Assembly (NCBI GenBank): GCA_052148715.1
Contig: JBKQHQ010000043.1
Span: forward strand, 1 to 30,255
Direction of reading: 5' to 3'
Origin: JBKQHQ01 sp052148715
GTDB taxonomy: Bacteria > Pseudomonadota > Alphaproteobacteria > Rhizobiales > Xanthobacteraceae
Length of the DNA: 30,255 bases
Shown piece by piece: positions 24,624 to 30,255 of this stretch. Below the pieces are notes generated by a model. It ran no database searches and was not told the DNA's origin. It saw nothing but the letters and a program-made list of their open reading frames with translations. Both the position numbers and the translations under genes were made by a program. How positions within the stretch are numbered: position 1 is the stretch's first letter; the number at the start of each line of letters is the position of its first letter.

Positions 24624-25580
24624 ATGAGATTTCGCGGACTCGACCTCAATCTTCTCGTAGCGCTGGACGCCTTGCTCACGGAGGCCAACGTCTCCAAGGC
24701 CGGCCGGCGGCTGGGTCTAAGCCAATCGGCGACGAGCAACGCCCTGCAACGTCTGCGCCAGCACTTTCGCGACGACCTGCTCGTTCAGATCGGACGGTCG
24801 ATGGCGTTGACGCCGCTTGCGAACGCGCTGTCGCCCGGCGTGCGCGCAGTCCTGATGCAGATCGAAGGCCAACTGATGTCGCGGCCAAAGTTCGACGCGG
24901 CAACCTCGGCCCGACACGTCAAGATCATGGCCTCGGACTACGTGGCGATGGTCGCCTTGCGCTATGGGCTCAGCGCGATTGGCCGGGAGGCGCCAAGAAT
25001 GCGATTTGAAATTCTCCCGGTGTCCGAGCAGCCAGCACGATCGATCGAGCACGGCGAGGTCGATCTCCTTATCATGCCCGACGTCTACGTGTCGCCCGCA
25101 CATCCTAAGGAAGTGTATTTTACTGACCGATACGTTTGTATTGCCGACGCCAACAATCGTCGCGTCGGCGGCAGCCTGAAATTTGACCAGTATCTCGCCA
25201 TGCGGCACGTCATCGTGCGCCTCGCGAGCGGTCGTCAGCCGACCTTCGAGGAGCGTTTCGTGGAGCGGCATGGCCAGAGCCGCAATGTTGACGTGATGGC
25301 GCCGAGCTTCTCCGCCGCGCCGTTCTTCGTCGCAGGAACGGAGCGCATCGCGACTGTGCACGAACGACACGCCTTGCTGGTGGTCGCTTCGCTCGGCCTG
25401 CGGATCGTCGCGCTCCCCGCCAAAATGCCGCCCGTTGTGGAGGTCATCCAATGGCACCTCATGAACAACAGCGACGAAGCTCTCGCATGGGTGCGAAGCA
25501 CGCTCCTGCAGCACTCGGGCGACGATCGGGGTCGGACCCGGAAATCGGCGCGCGGCTCGAGATCCGGATCGCGCCGCTGA
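24624..25580 (+). CDS. NodD-like LysR-family transcriptional regulator
   Basis: 318 residues from the ATG at 24624, whose start MRFRGLDLNLLVALDALL matches the usual beginning of NodD/LinR-type regulators. A possible upstream TTG at 24531 would overlap the operator. The winged helix-turn-helix (about 8-65) has VSKAGRRLGLSQSATSNALQRLR, followed by RLRQHFRDDLLV and ALTPLA. The C-terminal effector domain (about 90-300) has IMASDYVA and VDLLIMPD, then HVIVRLASGR. It diverges from the aromatic operon and is probably its activator in response to an aromatic inducer. The last 20 residues are Arg/Ser-rich and may be an unstructured tail. Confidence 0.93.
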   Translation: MRFRGLDLNLLVALDALLTEANVSKAGRRLGLSQSATSNALQRLRQHFRDDLLVQIGRSMALTPLANALSPGVRAVLMQIEGQLMSRPKFDAATSARHVKIMASDYVAMVALRYGLSAIGREAPRMRFEILPVSEQPARSIEHGEVDLLIMPDVYVSPAHPKEVYFTDRYVCIADANNRRVGGSLKFDQYLAMRHVIVRLASGRQPTFEERFVERHGQSRNVDVMAPSFSAAPFFVAGTERIATVHERHALLVVASLGLRIVALPAKMPPVVEVIQWHLMNNSDEALAWVRSTLLQHSGDDRGRTRKSARGSRSGSRR

Positions 25581-25640
25581 TGCACCTTGGTGCTGCGTGG
25601 ACGACGCCGACCCAACCACAAGCGAGGGAGATCACGTGCC

Positions 25641-26204
25641 ATGACCCACAATGTTCGCCGGATCGTGACCGCACATGACAAGGACGGAATCTCTGTGGTT
25701 GCCTCGGACGGCCCAGCGCCGGTTGTCGTGACGCCGCCGCAATCGCCTGGACTGGCATTCATCGAGATCTGGAACACATCCTCCAGTCCGGCGCCGATCG
25801 TGGCTGCCGAGCCGGACCCCACCGTCGGGCGTCCATTGATCACGGCGCCGCCGAAAGGCGGAACCGTCATCCGCGTGGTCGATATTCCGCCGGAGAACCC
25901 AGCGGAAATGGACGCCGCCACGGCGCAGGCGGTCCTCGCGCGGGTGGGCCTTGATCATGCCGCCAATATGAAGAAGCCGCACCCCTTCATGCATCGAACC
26001 GAGTCTGTGGATTATGGCATCGTCCTGTCCGGCGAGATCGATCTCGTTCTCGATCGAGAGCGAGTCTCGCTCAAGCAGGGCGATGTCGTCGTGCAGCGGG
26101 GGACTGACCACGCCTGGTCGAACCGCAGCGGACGACCGTGCCGAATGGCGTTCGTGCTGGTATCGGGCAGGTTCTCCGACGACCTGGCGGCGAAAATAAA
26201 GTAG
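25641..26204 (+). CDS. Cupin domain protein
   Basis: 187 residues. The N-terminal half is strand-rich (ISVVASDGPAPVVVTPP) and includes GGTVIRVVDIPPENP. The cupin core is at 110-180: HRTESVDYGIVLSGEIDLVLD, then LKQGDVVVQRGTDHAWSNRS. The first-motif histidines of metal cupins are only partly present (MHRTESVDYG with one His; a second in GTDHAW), so metal catalysis is uncertain. GGGAG upstream supports the ATG at 25641. It begins 60 bases after the LysR stop and is probably co-transcribed with it, which suggests a role in the aromatic pathway or its sensing. Related cupins are often annotated in gentisate or oxidoreductase contexts. Confidence 0.85.
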   Translation: MTHNVRRIVTAHDKDGISVVASDGPAPVVVTPPQSPGLAFIEIWNTSSSPAPIVAAEPDPTVGRPLITAPPKGGTVIRVVDIPPENPAEMDAATAQAVLARVGLDHAANMKKPHPFMHRTESVDYGIVLSGEIDLVLDRERVSLKQGDVVVQRGTDHAWSNRSGRPCRMAFVLVSGRFSDDLAAKIK

Positions 26205-26387
26205 TGTCACTGACCTCTTCCTCTCGGTGCCGACGTCGCTCAACAGGACGACGCAGCATGGGCAACGAACGCGGCTCGGAACGATCGGAAGGTTGCCCGC
26301 GGCATTGCCCTTCGCGAAGCTGAGGTTTGCGACGCCTCGCCCCCGGACGTTAGGCAGTGTTTGAACGGCCATGAATTTTCCGGCCCA

Positions 26388-26415
26388 TGTCACAATCGGC
26401 CACCTCTGTCTCGTC
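26388..26415 (+). promoter_or_regulatory. Candidate ECF41-dependent promoter
   Basis: TGTCACA (26388-26394), 17 bases, then CGTC (26412-26415). This is the -35/-10 pair I recall as recognised by ECF41 sigma factors. It lies about 38 bases before the AhpD-like gene, whose downstream partner is itself an ECF41 sigma gene, as expected for autoregulation. Confidence 0.65.
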
Positions 26416-26452
26416 ATGCTATCGCAACCCACTTACCTGACGGAGACCGACC

Positions 26453-26911
26453 ATGTCATCCCGACCGAACCCATTTGCCTCCCGCTACGATCTGCTCAAG
26501 CCCCTGATCGAATTTGGGAGTCTCTCTCAAGAAGGCATCGACCCGACGCTGGCGGAACTGATAAAGATCCGTGCCTCGCAGATCAACGGCTGCGGCAAGT
26601 GCCTATTGATGCATACGCGCGAGGCGCGTAAGAACGGCGAAACAGAGGAGCGCATCTACCTGCTCGACGCGTGGCGTGAATCGTCACTTTACAGCGATCG
26701 TGAGCGCGCCGCGCTGGCGTGGACCGAGGCCCTGACCCGGGTTCACCAGACCGGCGCGCCCGACGAGTCCTACGAAGCCCTGAAGGCTCATTTCAGCGAG
26801 GAAGAGCAGATCAGGATAACCCTGCTCATCGGCGCCATCAATGCCTTCAATCGGGTCAATGTGGGATTCCGCGTCGGGCACTCCACATCAGTGGGCCGGA
26901 AGGCTGCCTGA
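26453..26911 (+). CDS. AhpD/carboxymuconolactone decarboxylase family protein
   Basis: 152 residues, all-helical. It has the AhpD active-site pattern E-x11-CxxC-x3-H: ELIKIRASQINGCGKCLLMH, where the two Cys act as a thiol-disulfide pair and the Glu and His assist proton transfer. The family includes peroxidase-linked disulfide reductases, and members next to ECF41 sigma factors form the C class of COE (carboxymuconolactone decarboxylase, oxidoreductase, epimerase) targets. GGAG at 26442-26445 supports the ATG. Its stop (TGA 26909-26911) overlaps the sigma factor start by one base, implying coupled translation. Real carboxymuconolactone decarboxylation is unlikely given the CxxC motif. Confidence 0.94.
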   Translation: MSSRPNPFASRYDLLKPLIEFGSLSQEGIDPTLAELIKIRASQINGCGKCLLMHTREARKNGETEERIYLLDAWRESSLYSDRERAALAWTEALTRVHQTGAPDESYEALKAHFSEEEQIRITLLIGAINAFNRVNVGFRVGHSTSVGRKAA

Positions 26912-27789
26912 TGGCCACGCCGTCAAAGCAGGACGCGGCGGATTCGTTCGATCCGCTGCGTCCGAAATTAATCCGCATCGCTTATCGCATGCTGGGATCG
27001 CTGGCCGAAGCCGAGGACGTCGTACAGGACGCGTTCCTGCGCTGGCTCGACGCCGACCGCGGCGCCGTGCGGGAACCCGAGGCCTTCCTCCGCCGCGTGG
27101 TGACGCGGCTGTGCCTCGATGTGCTGAAATCCGCGCGCCGACAGCGCGAGACCTATGCCGGGCCTTGGCTGCCGGAGCCGATCGTCGAAGCGGAAGCGGA
27201 TGACGTGGACGACGTGACATTGCCGCTGATGATGGCGCTCGAGCGTCTTTCGCCACTCGAACGCGCGGCCTTCCTTCTCCACGATATATTTGGCGTCGGC
27301 TTTGATGAGGTCGCCGAGACGATTGGACGCGATCCCTCGACCTGCCGCCAGCTTGCCAGCCGTGCCCGCATGCACGTGCGGGCGGAACGGCCGCGGTTCC
27401 AGGTTTCCAAGGAGCGCGGACACGAAATCGCCCAAGCCTTCTTCGCCGCCTCGCGTGGCGGCGACATGACAACGCTGCGATCGCTGCTCGCTGCGGATGT
27501 GACGATCCACTCGGATGGCGGCGGAAAGCGCCCGGCGGCGATGGCGCCGATCGTGGGCATCGAAGAGGTCATGCGGCTCCACGCGTCGCTCGCACGAGTC
27601 TTCGCCAAGAGCCCATCGCGGGTCGTCCGGTATGGCTTCATCAATGGCCTGCCGGGTTTCGTCACCGTCGAGAGCGGCGACACGCTCCAAACCACCGCCA
27701 TCGAGATCGTCGACGGCAAGATCGCTGGAATTTACGTTGTGCGCAATCCGGACAAGCTGCGCCACCTCGAGGACCGAACTGTCCATTGA
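26911..27789 (+). CDS. ECF41-family RNA polymerase sigma factor with SnoaL-like C-terminal domain
   Basis: 292 residues. Region 2 (16-79, with IAYRMLGSLAEAEDVVQDAF), region 4 (105-156, LSPLERAAFLLHDIFGVGFDEVA), then an NTF2/SnoaL-like extension (165-290). All three ECF41 hallmarks are present: WLPEP (86-90) in the linker, DGGGK (202-206) and NPDKL (279-283). In studied members the extension replaces an anti-sigma factor and both restrains and supports activity. There is no anti-sigma gene here, in agreement. The start at 26911 overlaps the AhpD-like stop (TGATG). Expected targets are its own operon and perhaps others. Its end lies 12 bases from the convergent MarR stop. Confidence 0.95.
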   Translation: MATPSKQDAADSFDPLRPKLIRIAYRMLGSLAEAEDVVQDAFLRWLDADRGAVREPEAFLRRVVTRLCLDVLKSARRQRETYAGPWLPEPIVEAEADDVDDVTLPLMMALERLSPLERAAFLLHDIFGVGFDEVAETIGRDPSTCRQLASRARMHVRAERPRFQVSKERGHEIAQAFFAASRGGDMTTLRSLLAADVTIHSDGGGKRPAAMAPIVGIEEVMRLHASLARVFAKSPSRVVRYGFINGLPGFVTVESGDTLQTTAIEIVDGKIAGIYVVRNPDKLRHLEDRTVH

Positions 27790-27801
27790 TGATCGGCCCA
27801 C

Positions 27802-28278
27802 TCATCCCTTTTCGAACGCGTCGATGAAGCGCGACAGAAACCCACGGAAAACCGCGAGGTCCTTTGCAGAAAAGACGTCGAACACGCGTTGCTCGATAGG
27901 ATCGACGCGCTCGCGCGCGGTCTGAAGAGCCTCGCGTCCGACATCGGTCATGTGCAGCTCAAGCACGTTGGGATGCCGCGGATGCGACGACCTGCTGATG
28001 AGACCCTGCTGCTCCATAGTCTTGAGTAGGATCATCATCGCCTGGGGCGTGACCAGACAGGCGCGCGCGAGCGTCGCCGCCGTGATCCCTGCCTGCTGAT
28101 CGAGTTCGACGAGCGCGACGTATTGCGCCGGCGTCAGCCCCACGAGCTTCAACGCCACGCTCTTCGCCCGGATCATTGCCTGCTCGGCCCGTTTCACGAG
28201 CATCCCAAGGCGCGGCTCATCGCTGGAGGATTTGCGCCCGGCAGACTTAAGCGCGGATGATTTGTGCCGACCGATCAT
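27802..28278 (-). CDS. MarR-family transcriptional regulator
   Basis: 158 residues, a winged-helix dimer. The N-terminus is basic (MIGRHKSSALKSAGRKSS) and longer than usual. The core holds LGMLVKRAEQAMIRAKSVAL, LTPAQYVALVELDQQAGITAATLARACLVTPQAMMILLKTMEQQGLI (helix-turn-helix) and a wing at RSSHPRHPNVLELHMTDVG. The start at 28278 overlaps the upstream SDR stop as ATGA, so translation is coupled. The frame is open upstream to 28602, but that is the antisense-like shadow of the SDR gene. It probably represses its own SDR-MarR operon through the dyad at 29159-29174 and is released by a small phenolic or drug-like ligand. Confidence 0.93.
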   Translation of the reverse strand: MIGRHKSSALKSAGRKSSSDEPRLGMLVKRAEQAMIRAKSVALKLVGLTPAQYVALVELDQQAGITAATLARACLVTPQAMMILLKTMEQQGLISRSSHPRHPNVLELHMTDVGREALQTARERVDPIEQRVFDVFSAKDLAVFRGFLSRFIDAFEKG

Positions 28279-29147
28279 GTCCACGGCACGATGGACCCGC
28301 TTGACACGACGGAACCGAATGGACCTGGCTCTTCCCGCCCCACATGGACGAGTTCGCCATAGAAGCGCTGATCGGGCGACGGAGCGAGAGCGAGGTCTAT
28401 GAGCGGACCGGCGACCTCGGCGGGCGCGGGCGCGCCGCGCAGGTCGAGCCACGGCCGCGATGCGCCGGTGTCGATCAGCCCGGGCGAGATTGACGCGATC
28501 AAGATGCCGCGACGCAGATCCTCGGCGCGGCGTTGACCTGCCAGTACGCGAACCGCCGCCACCTGTCCGATCTTGGAGGGAATGTTGATCCAGGCCGGCC
28601 ATGCCCGGCCCGCCGCGCGTCCACTGCGAACTTCTTCACGCCAAATGCATATGGCGCGATCGACGTCATCGAGCGATTGCAAGTTTTGAAAGCGCGCGTG
28701 CAGAACCGGCGCCAGCGCGCGCAGGCTGCCCGCCCGGCTCGCGATGACGAGCAGCCGGCCGCCGTCGCGGAGCAAAGGCGCGAAGCTGCGCAGCACGCGC
28801 GTGGTGCCGAGGTTGTTGCACTCGACATAATAGCCGATGACCTCGGCCGGATCATCCTTCGGCTGCACCCGCGTGTAGTGATTGGAAAGGACGATGTCGA
28901 CGCCGCCGTGGCGCTCCATCAGCGAAGCTGCGAAGCGCTCGACTGCGTCGCGCTCGGAGACATCGAGCACCGCGCCGCGCACCTTCGCCCGGGCGCCCGA
29001 TAGAAGCCGAACCGACTCCGCAACGCGAGCGGCGTCGCGCCCGGTAAGATACACCGTGTCGGATTGCTCAAGCCGCTGGGCCAATTGCTGGGCAAGGAAA
29101 AAGCCGAGATTGCGGGTCGCCCCGGAGATAAGAGCTATTCTGTTCAT
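28275..29147 (-). CDS. SDR-fold protein lacking the catalytic tyrosine
   Basis: 290 residues, resembling carbonyl-reductase (CBR1-like) SDRs. Cofactor loop SGATRNLG (8-15) is intact and LTGR follows the second strand. SNHY (88-91) replaces NNAG, Ser137 is in VIASRAGS, and the active-site segment reads NIPSKIG (188-194) where relatives have YxxSKIG: Asn188 stands in place of Tyr, while Lys192 is kept. SPGLIDTGASRPW corresponds to the usual PGxVxT loop. It should bind NAD(P)H but may not reduce carbonyls in the normal way; a sensor, altered-chemistry or dead role is possible. It is the first gene of a two-gene operon with MarR. No clear ribosome site precedes the ATG at 29147. Confidence 0.88.
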   Translation of the reverse strand: MNRIALISGATRNLGFFLAQQLAQRLEQSDTVYLTGRDAARVAESVRLLSGARAKVRGAVLDVSERDAVERFAASLMERHGGVDIVLSNHYTRVQPKDDPAEVIGYYVECNNLGTTRVLRSFAPLLRDGGRLLVIASRAGSLRALAPVLHARFQNLQSLDDVDRAICIWREEVRSGRAAGRAWPAWINIPSKIGQVAAVRVLAGQRRAEDLRRGILIASISPGLIDTGASRPWLDLRGAPAPAEVAGPLIDLALAPSPDQRFYGELVHVGREEPGPFGSVVSSGSIVPWT

Positions 29148-29158
29148 ACTATGATTGT

Positions 29159-29174
29159 CATCAAATGGTTGATG
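29159..29174. promoter_or_regulatory. Candidate MarR operator
   Basis: CATCAA-ATGG-TTGATG is a perfect six-base-arm dyad 11 bases before the SDR start codon; an overlapping shorter dyad TGAT-TGTC-ATCA lies at 29152-29163. Size and placement suit MarR autorepression; which regulator binds is inferred from the operon. Confidence 0.5.
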
Positions 29175-29238
29175 CGAGTCAAGTCCATTCTCGCTGCTCT
29201 CCCGGCAAAGGGGGTCTCCCCGCGCGCCGACTCGAGTG

Positions 29239-30153
29239 TCACTCTTTGACCGCGCCGGTCATCGCCGACACGTAATGTTCGACGAAGAAGGCGTAGAGCA
29301 CGACAAGCGGCAGCGATCCGACGAGCGCGCCGGCCATCAACGAGCCCCAGCGGTAGATGTCGCCGTCGACGAATTCGTTGAGCACAGCGACCGGCACGGT
29401 CTTGTTCTGGGTCGAGGAAATGAAGGTGAGCGCGTAGATGAACTCGTTCCAGCACAGCGTGAAGCAGAAGATGAAGGCCGAGATCAGTCCCGGCACGGCG
29501 AGCGGAAGAATGATCTTGGCCAGGATCTGCCAGCGGCTTGCGCCGTCGATCAGCGCGCATTCCTCAAGCTCGTACGGGATGGTCTTGAAATAGCCCATCA
29601 GCAGCCAGGTCGAGAACGGGATGAGGATGGTCGGATAGGTGAGGATCAGGGCGAACGGCGTATCGAAGAGGCCGTATTGGAACACGACGGTCGAGAGCGG
29701 AATGAACAGGATCGACGGCGGAACGAGATAGGCGAGGAAGATCGCGCCGCCGACCCATTGTGCGCCGCGGTAGCGCAGCCGCACGATGGCGTAGGCGGCG
29801 AGCACGCTGGCGATGATCGAGATGACGGTCGCCGACACCGCGACCAGCATCGTGTTCCAGAGCCACAGCGGATAATAGGTCTCGAACAGGAGCTTGTGGA
29901 TGTGCTTGAAGGTCGGCGTCCAGGTCCAGAACGGATTGAAGCGGTCGAGATCGAGCAGCTGCTCGTCGGGCTTGATGGCGGTGAGCCCCATCCAATAGAA
30001 GGGAAACAGCAGCACGATCAGAATGAGCGACAGCGGCAGATAGAGATTGACGAGCCGGCGCGGCAACGTCTCGAGATAGCTCATGCCCTCCGAGTGATCA
30101 TCGCCCGGAGCTGCGGCAAGGACCTTTCCAGCCGCTGTCATGACTTCAGTCAT
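29239..30153 (-). CDS. Carbohydrate-type ABC transporter permease (MalG/UgpE-like)
   Basis: 304 residues with six predicted membrane segments. The first is at LYLPLSLILIVLLFPFYWMG. The cytoplasmic EAA loop reads EECALIDGASRWQILAKIILPLAVPG, the contact point for the ATPase. FTLCWNEFIYALTFI and the C-terminal ENKT/VA-type region are typical of CUT1 permeases importing sugars, polyols or glycerol phosphates. GGGGA upstream favours the ATG at 30153; 30141 is an alternative. The other permease, solute-binding protein and ATPase are expected beyond the right edge, but a repeat element begins only 39 bases upstream, so this gene is separated from whatever lies there. Confidence 0.93.
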   Translation of the reverse strand: MTEVMTAAGKVLAAAPGDDHSEGMSYLETLPRRLVNLYLPLSLILIVLLFPFYWMGLTAIKPDEQLLDLDRFNPFWTWTPTFKHIHKLLFETYYPLWLWNTMLVAVSATVISIIASVLAAYAIVRLRYRGAQWVGGAIFLAYLVPPSILFIPLSTVVFQYGLFDTPFALILTYPTILIPFSTWLLMGYFKTIPYELEECALIDGASRWQILAKIILPLAVPGLISAFIFCFTLCWNEFIYALTFISSTQNKTVPVAVLNEFVDGDIYRWGSLMAGALVGSLPLVVLYAFFVEHYVSAMTGAVKE

Positions 30154-30191
30154 TCGCGTCCCCGTGCTGCCACTTGCGGCACTGGAGCCGC

Positions 30192-30255
30192 GTAGGGTGG
30201 GCAAAGGCGGCCGAGGCATCGGTGCAGAGGCACGGCGTGCGTTCCGCCGTGCCCA
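30192..30255. repeat. GTAGGGTGGGCAAA family repeat, copy 3, cut by window edge
   Basis: GTAGGGTGGGCAAAGGCGGCC matches the first 21 bases of copy 1 exactly, and the CACGGCG...TTCCGCCGTGCCCA part at the edge matches its inner arm. The right arm lies outside the window. Confidence 0.88.

Noticed and set aside
26260..26298. GGGCAAC and GTTGCCC inverted pair before the AhpD-like gene
   Set aside because: The 25-base spacer and 7-base arms are within chance expectation, and the ECF41 boxes explain the promoter better.
28279..28602. Long N-terminal extension of the MarR frame
   Set aside because: It overlaps the SDR coding sequence and is Arg-rich; the ATGA overlap gives a natural start at 28278.

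Overview
The window is a GC-rich stretch of what looks like an alphaproteobacterial chromosome, most likely Hyphomicrobiales near Bradyrhizobium, Rhodopseudomonas, Pseudolabrys or Xanthobacteraceae. The evidence is protein style (NodD-type LysR, Tlde1-like DUF2778 protein, DUF3108 protein), intergenic palindromic repeats beginning GTAGGGTGGGCAAA, and one site matching the alphaproteobacterial general stress sigma factor (EcfG) consensus. There are 22 intact or edge-truncated protein genes and one frameshifted gene. I saw no rRNA, tRNA, CRISPR array, insertion sequence or prophage gene. The assignment rests on motif recognition by eye, without a database search.

Left third (1-11600): a methyl-accepting chemotaxis protein cut by the window edge; a fluoroacetate-dehalogenase-type hydrolase broken by one extra base; a small secreted four-cysteine protein behind a candidate EcfG promoter; an MFS transporter; a glutathione S-transferase; a large TPR/glycosyltransferase protein with 14 tandem TPRs; an SDR dehydrogenase; and a redox group made of a quinone oxidoreductase, an FMN reductase and a divergent HxlR regulator. 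Palindromic repeats sit between several of these genes.

Middle (11600-18200): envelope and secreted proteins. These are a DUF3828-like protein, a soluble lytic transglycosylase, a DUF2778/Tlde1-like L,D-transpeptidase-fold protein, a DUF3108 protein and a small secreted beta-rich protein. The long gaps here carry little, apart from a degenerate RIME-like repeat.

Right third (18270-27789): a probable aromatic-degradation locus. Five genes run leftward: type I extradiol dioxygenase, Tat-exported ABC solute-binding protein, HsaA/HpaB-C2-type flavin monooxygenase, FAD aromatic hydroxylase and FAH-family hydrolase. A NodD-like LysR gene diverges from them and is followed by a cupin gene. The simplest reading is capture of an aromatic acid, hydroxylation, meta ring cleavage and hydrolysis of the product, under LysR control; the substrate is unknown. 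Next comes an AhpD/carboxymuconolactone-decarboxylase-like gene coupled to an ECF41 sigma factor, with a candidate ECF41 promoter in front.

Right end (27802-30255): a leftward SDR-MarR operon (ATGA overlap) with a dyad operator candidate at its start, in which the SDR has lost the catalytic tyrosine; then a sugar-type ABC permease, and a third copy of the GTAGGGTGGGCAAA repeat running off the window.
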